Made by a program: the position numbers and the translations under genes. DNA of 15,167 bases from an uncultured Planctomycetaceae bacterium (GTDB lineage Bacteria; Planctomycetota; Planctomycetia; Pirellulales; JACPPG01): positions 1-15,167 of the forward strand of contig CAMFLN010000009.1 of assembly GCA_945957305.1 (NCBI GenBank), given 5' to 3'. Shown here piece by piece: positions 15,124 through 15,167 of this stretch. A model generated the notes under the pieces. The model was given only the letters and a program-made list of their open reading frames with translations, had not been told where the DNA came from and made no database searches. How positions within the stretch are numbered: the first letter of the stretch is position 1; every line of letters begins with the position of its first letter.

Positions 15124-15167
15124 CTGAACGAGCTGCAACCACGCAACACGCCCAGATAGTACAGAGG

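Overview
The window looks like ordinary chromosome from a planctomycete, most likely of the Pirellulales type. The basis is gene content: a DUF1559 protein with a pseudopilin-like N-terminus, a DUF1573 secreted protein, an NHLRC2-like thioredoxin/NHL-repeat protein, a large FG-GAP/VCBS repeat protein, high GC and several genes without a Shine-Dalgarno site. No rRNA, tRNA, CRISPR array, transposase or phage gene was recognised. The taxonomic call is an inference.

Layout. Positions 1-526 (minus) hold the N-terminal part of a secreted esterase cut by the window edge, with an endonuclease/exonuclease/phosphatase (EEP) family hydrolase (625-1452, minus) upstream of it. A thioredoxin-like protein (1562-2125, plus) is divergent from the EEP gene across a short promoter region with an inverted repeat. 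It converges on a Na+/phosphate cotransporter-family protein (2182-3846, minus). A near-textbook intrinsic terminator (3927-3956) ends the DUF1559 gene (3997-5232, minus). About 620 bp without a convincing gene, but with strong inverted repeats, separates it from the NHLRC2-like gene (5857-7659, minus). A divergent region of about 630 bp follows. It contains a good sigma70-type promoter and a nested stem-loop leader in front of the DUF1573 gene (8290-9330, plus).

The best-defined functional unit is a ferrous-iron uptake operon on the minus strand: feoA1 (12240-12476), feoA2 (12016-12240), feoB (9681-11909) and a small Cys-rich FeoB-associated membrane protein (9422-9661). A Fur-box-like palindrome (12503-12519), flanked by 9-bp direct repeats, lies just upstream. 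A 14-bp hairpin at 9404-9438 closes the operon and also faces the convergent DUF1573 gene. The iron genes are followed on the plus strand by a small protein of unknown function (12677-12910) and a secreted protein with nine Asp-rich calcium-binding-type repeats (13072-15123).

No clearly new multi-gene system was found. The points most worth follow-up are regulatory: the leader RNA in front of DUF1573, the Fur-box/direct-repeat architecture, and the hairpin whose loop holds the stop codon of the last feo gene. The NHLRC2-like protein with an unusual CCINC active site is the most interesting single protein.
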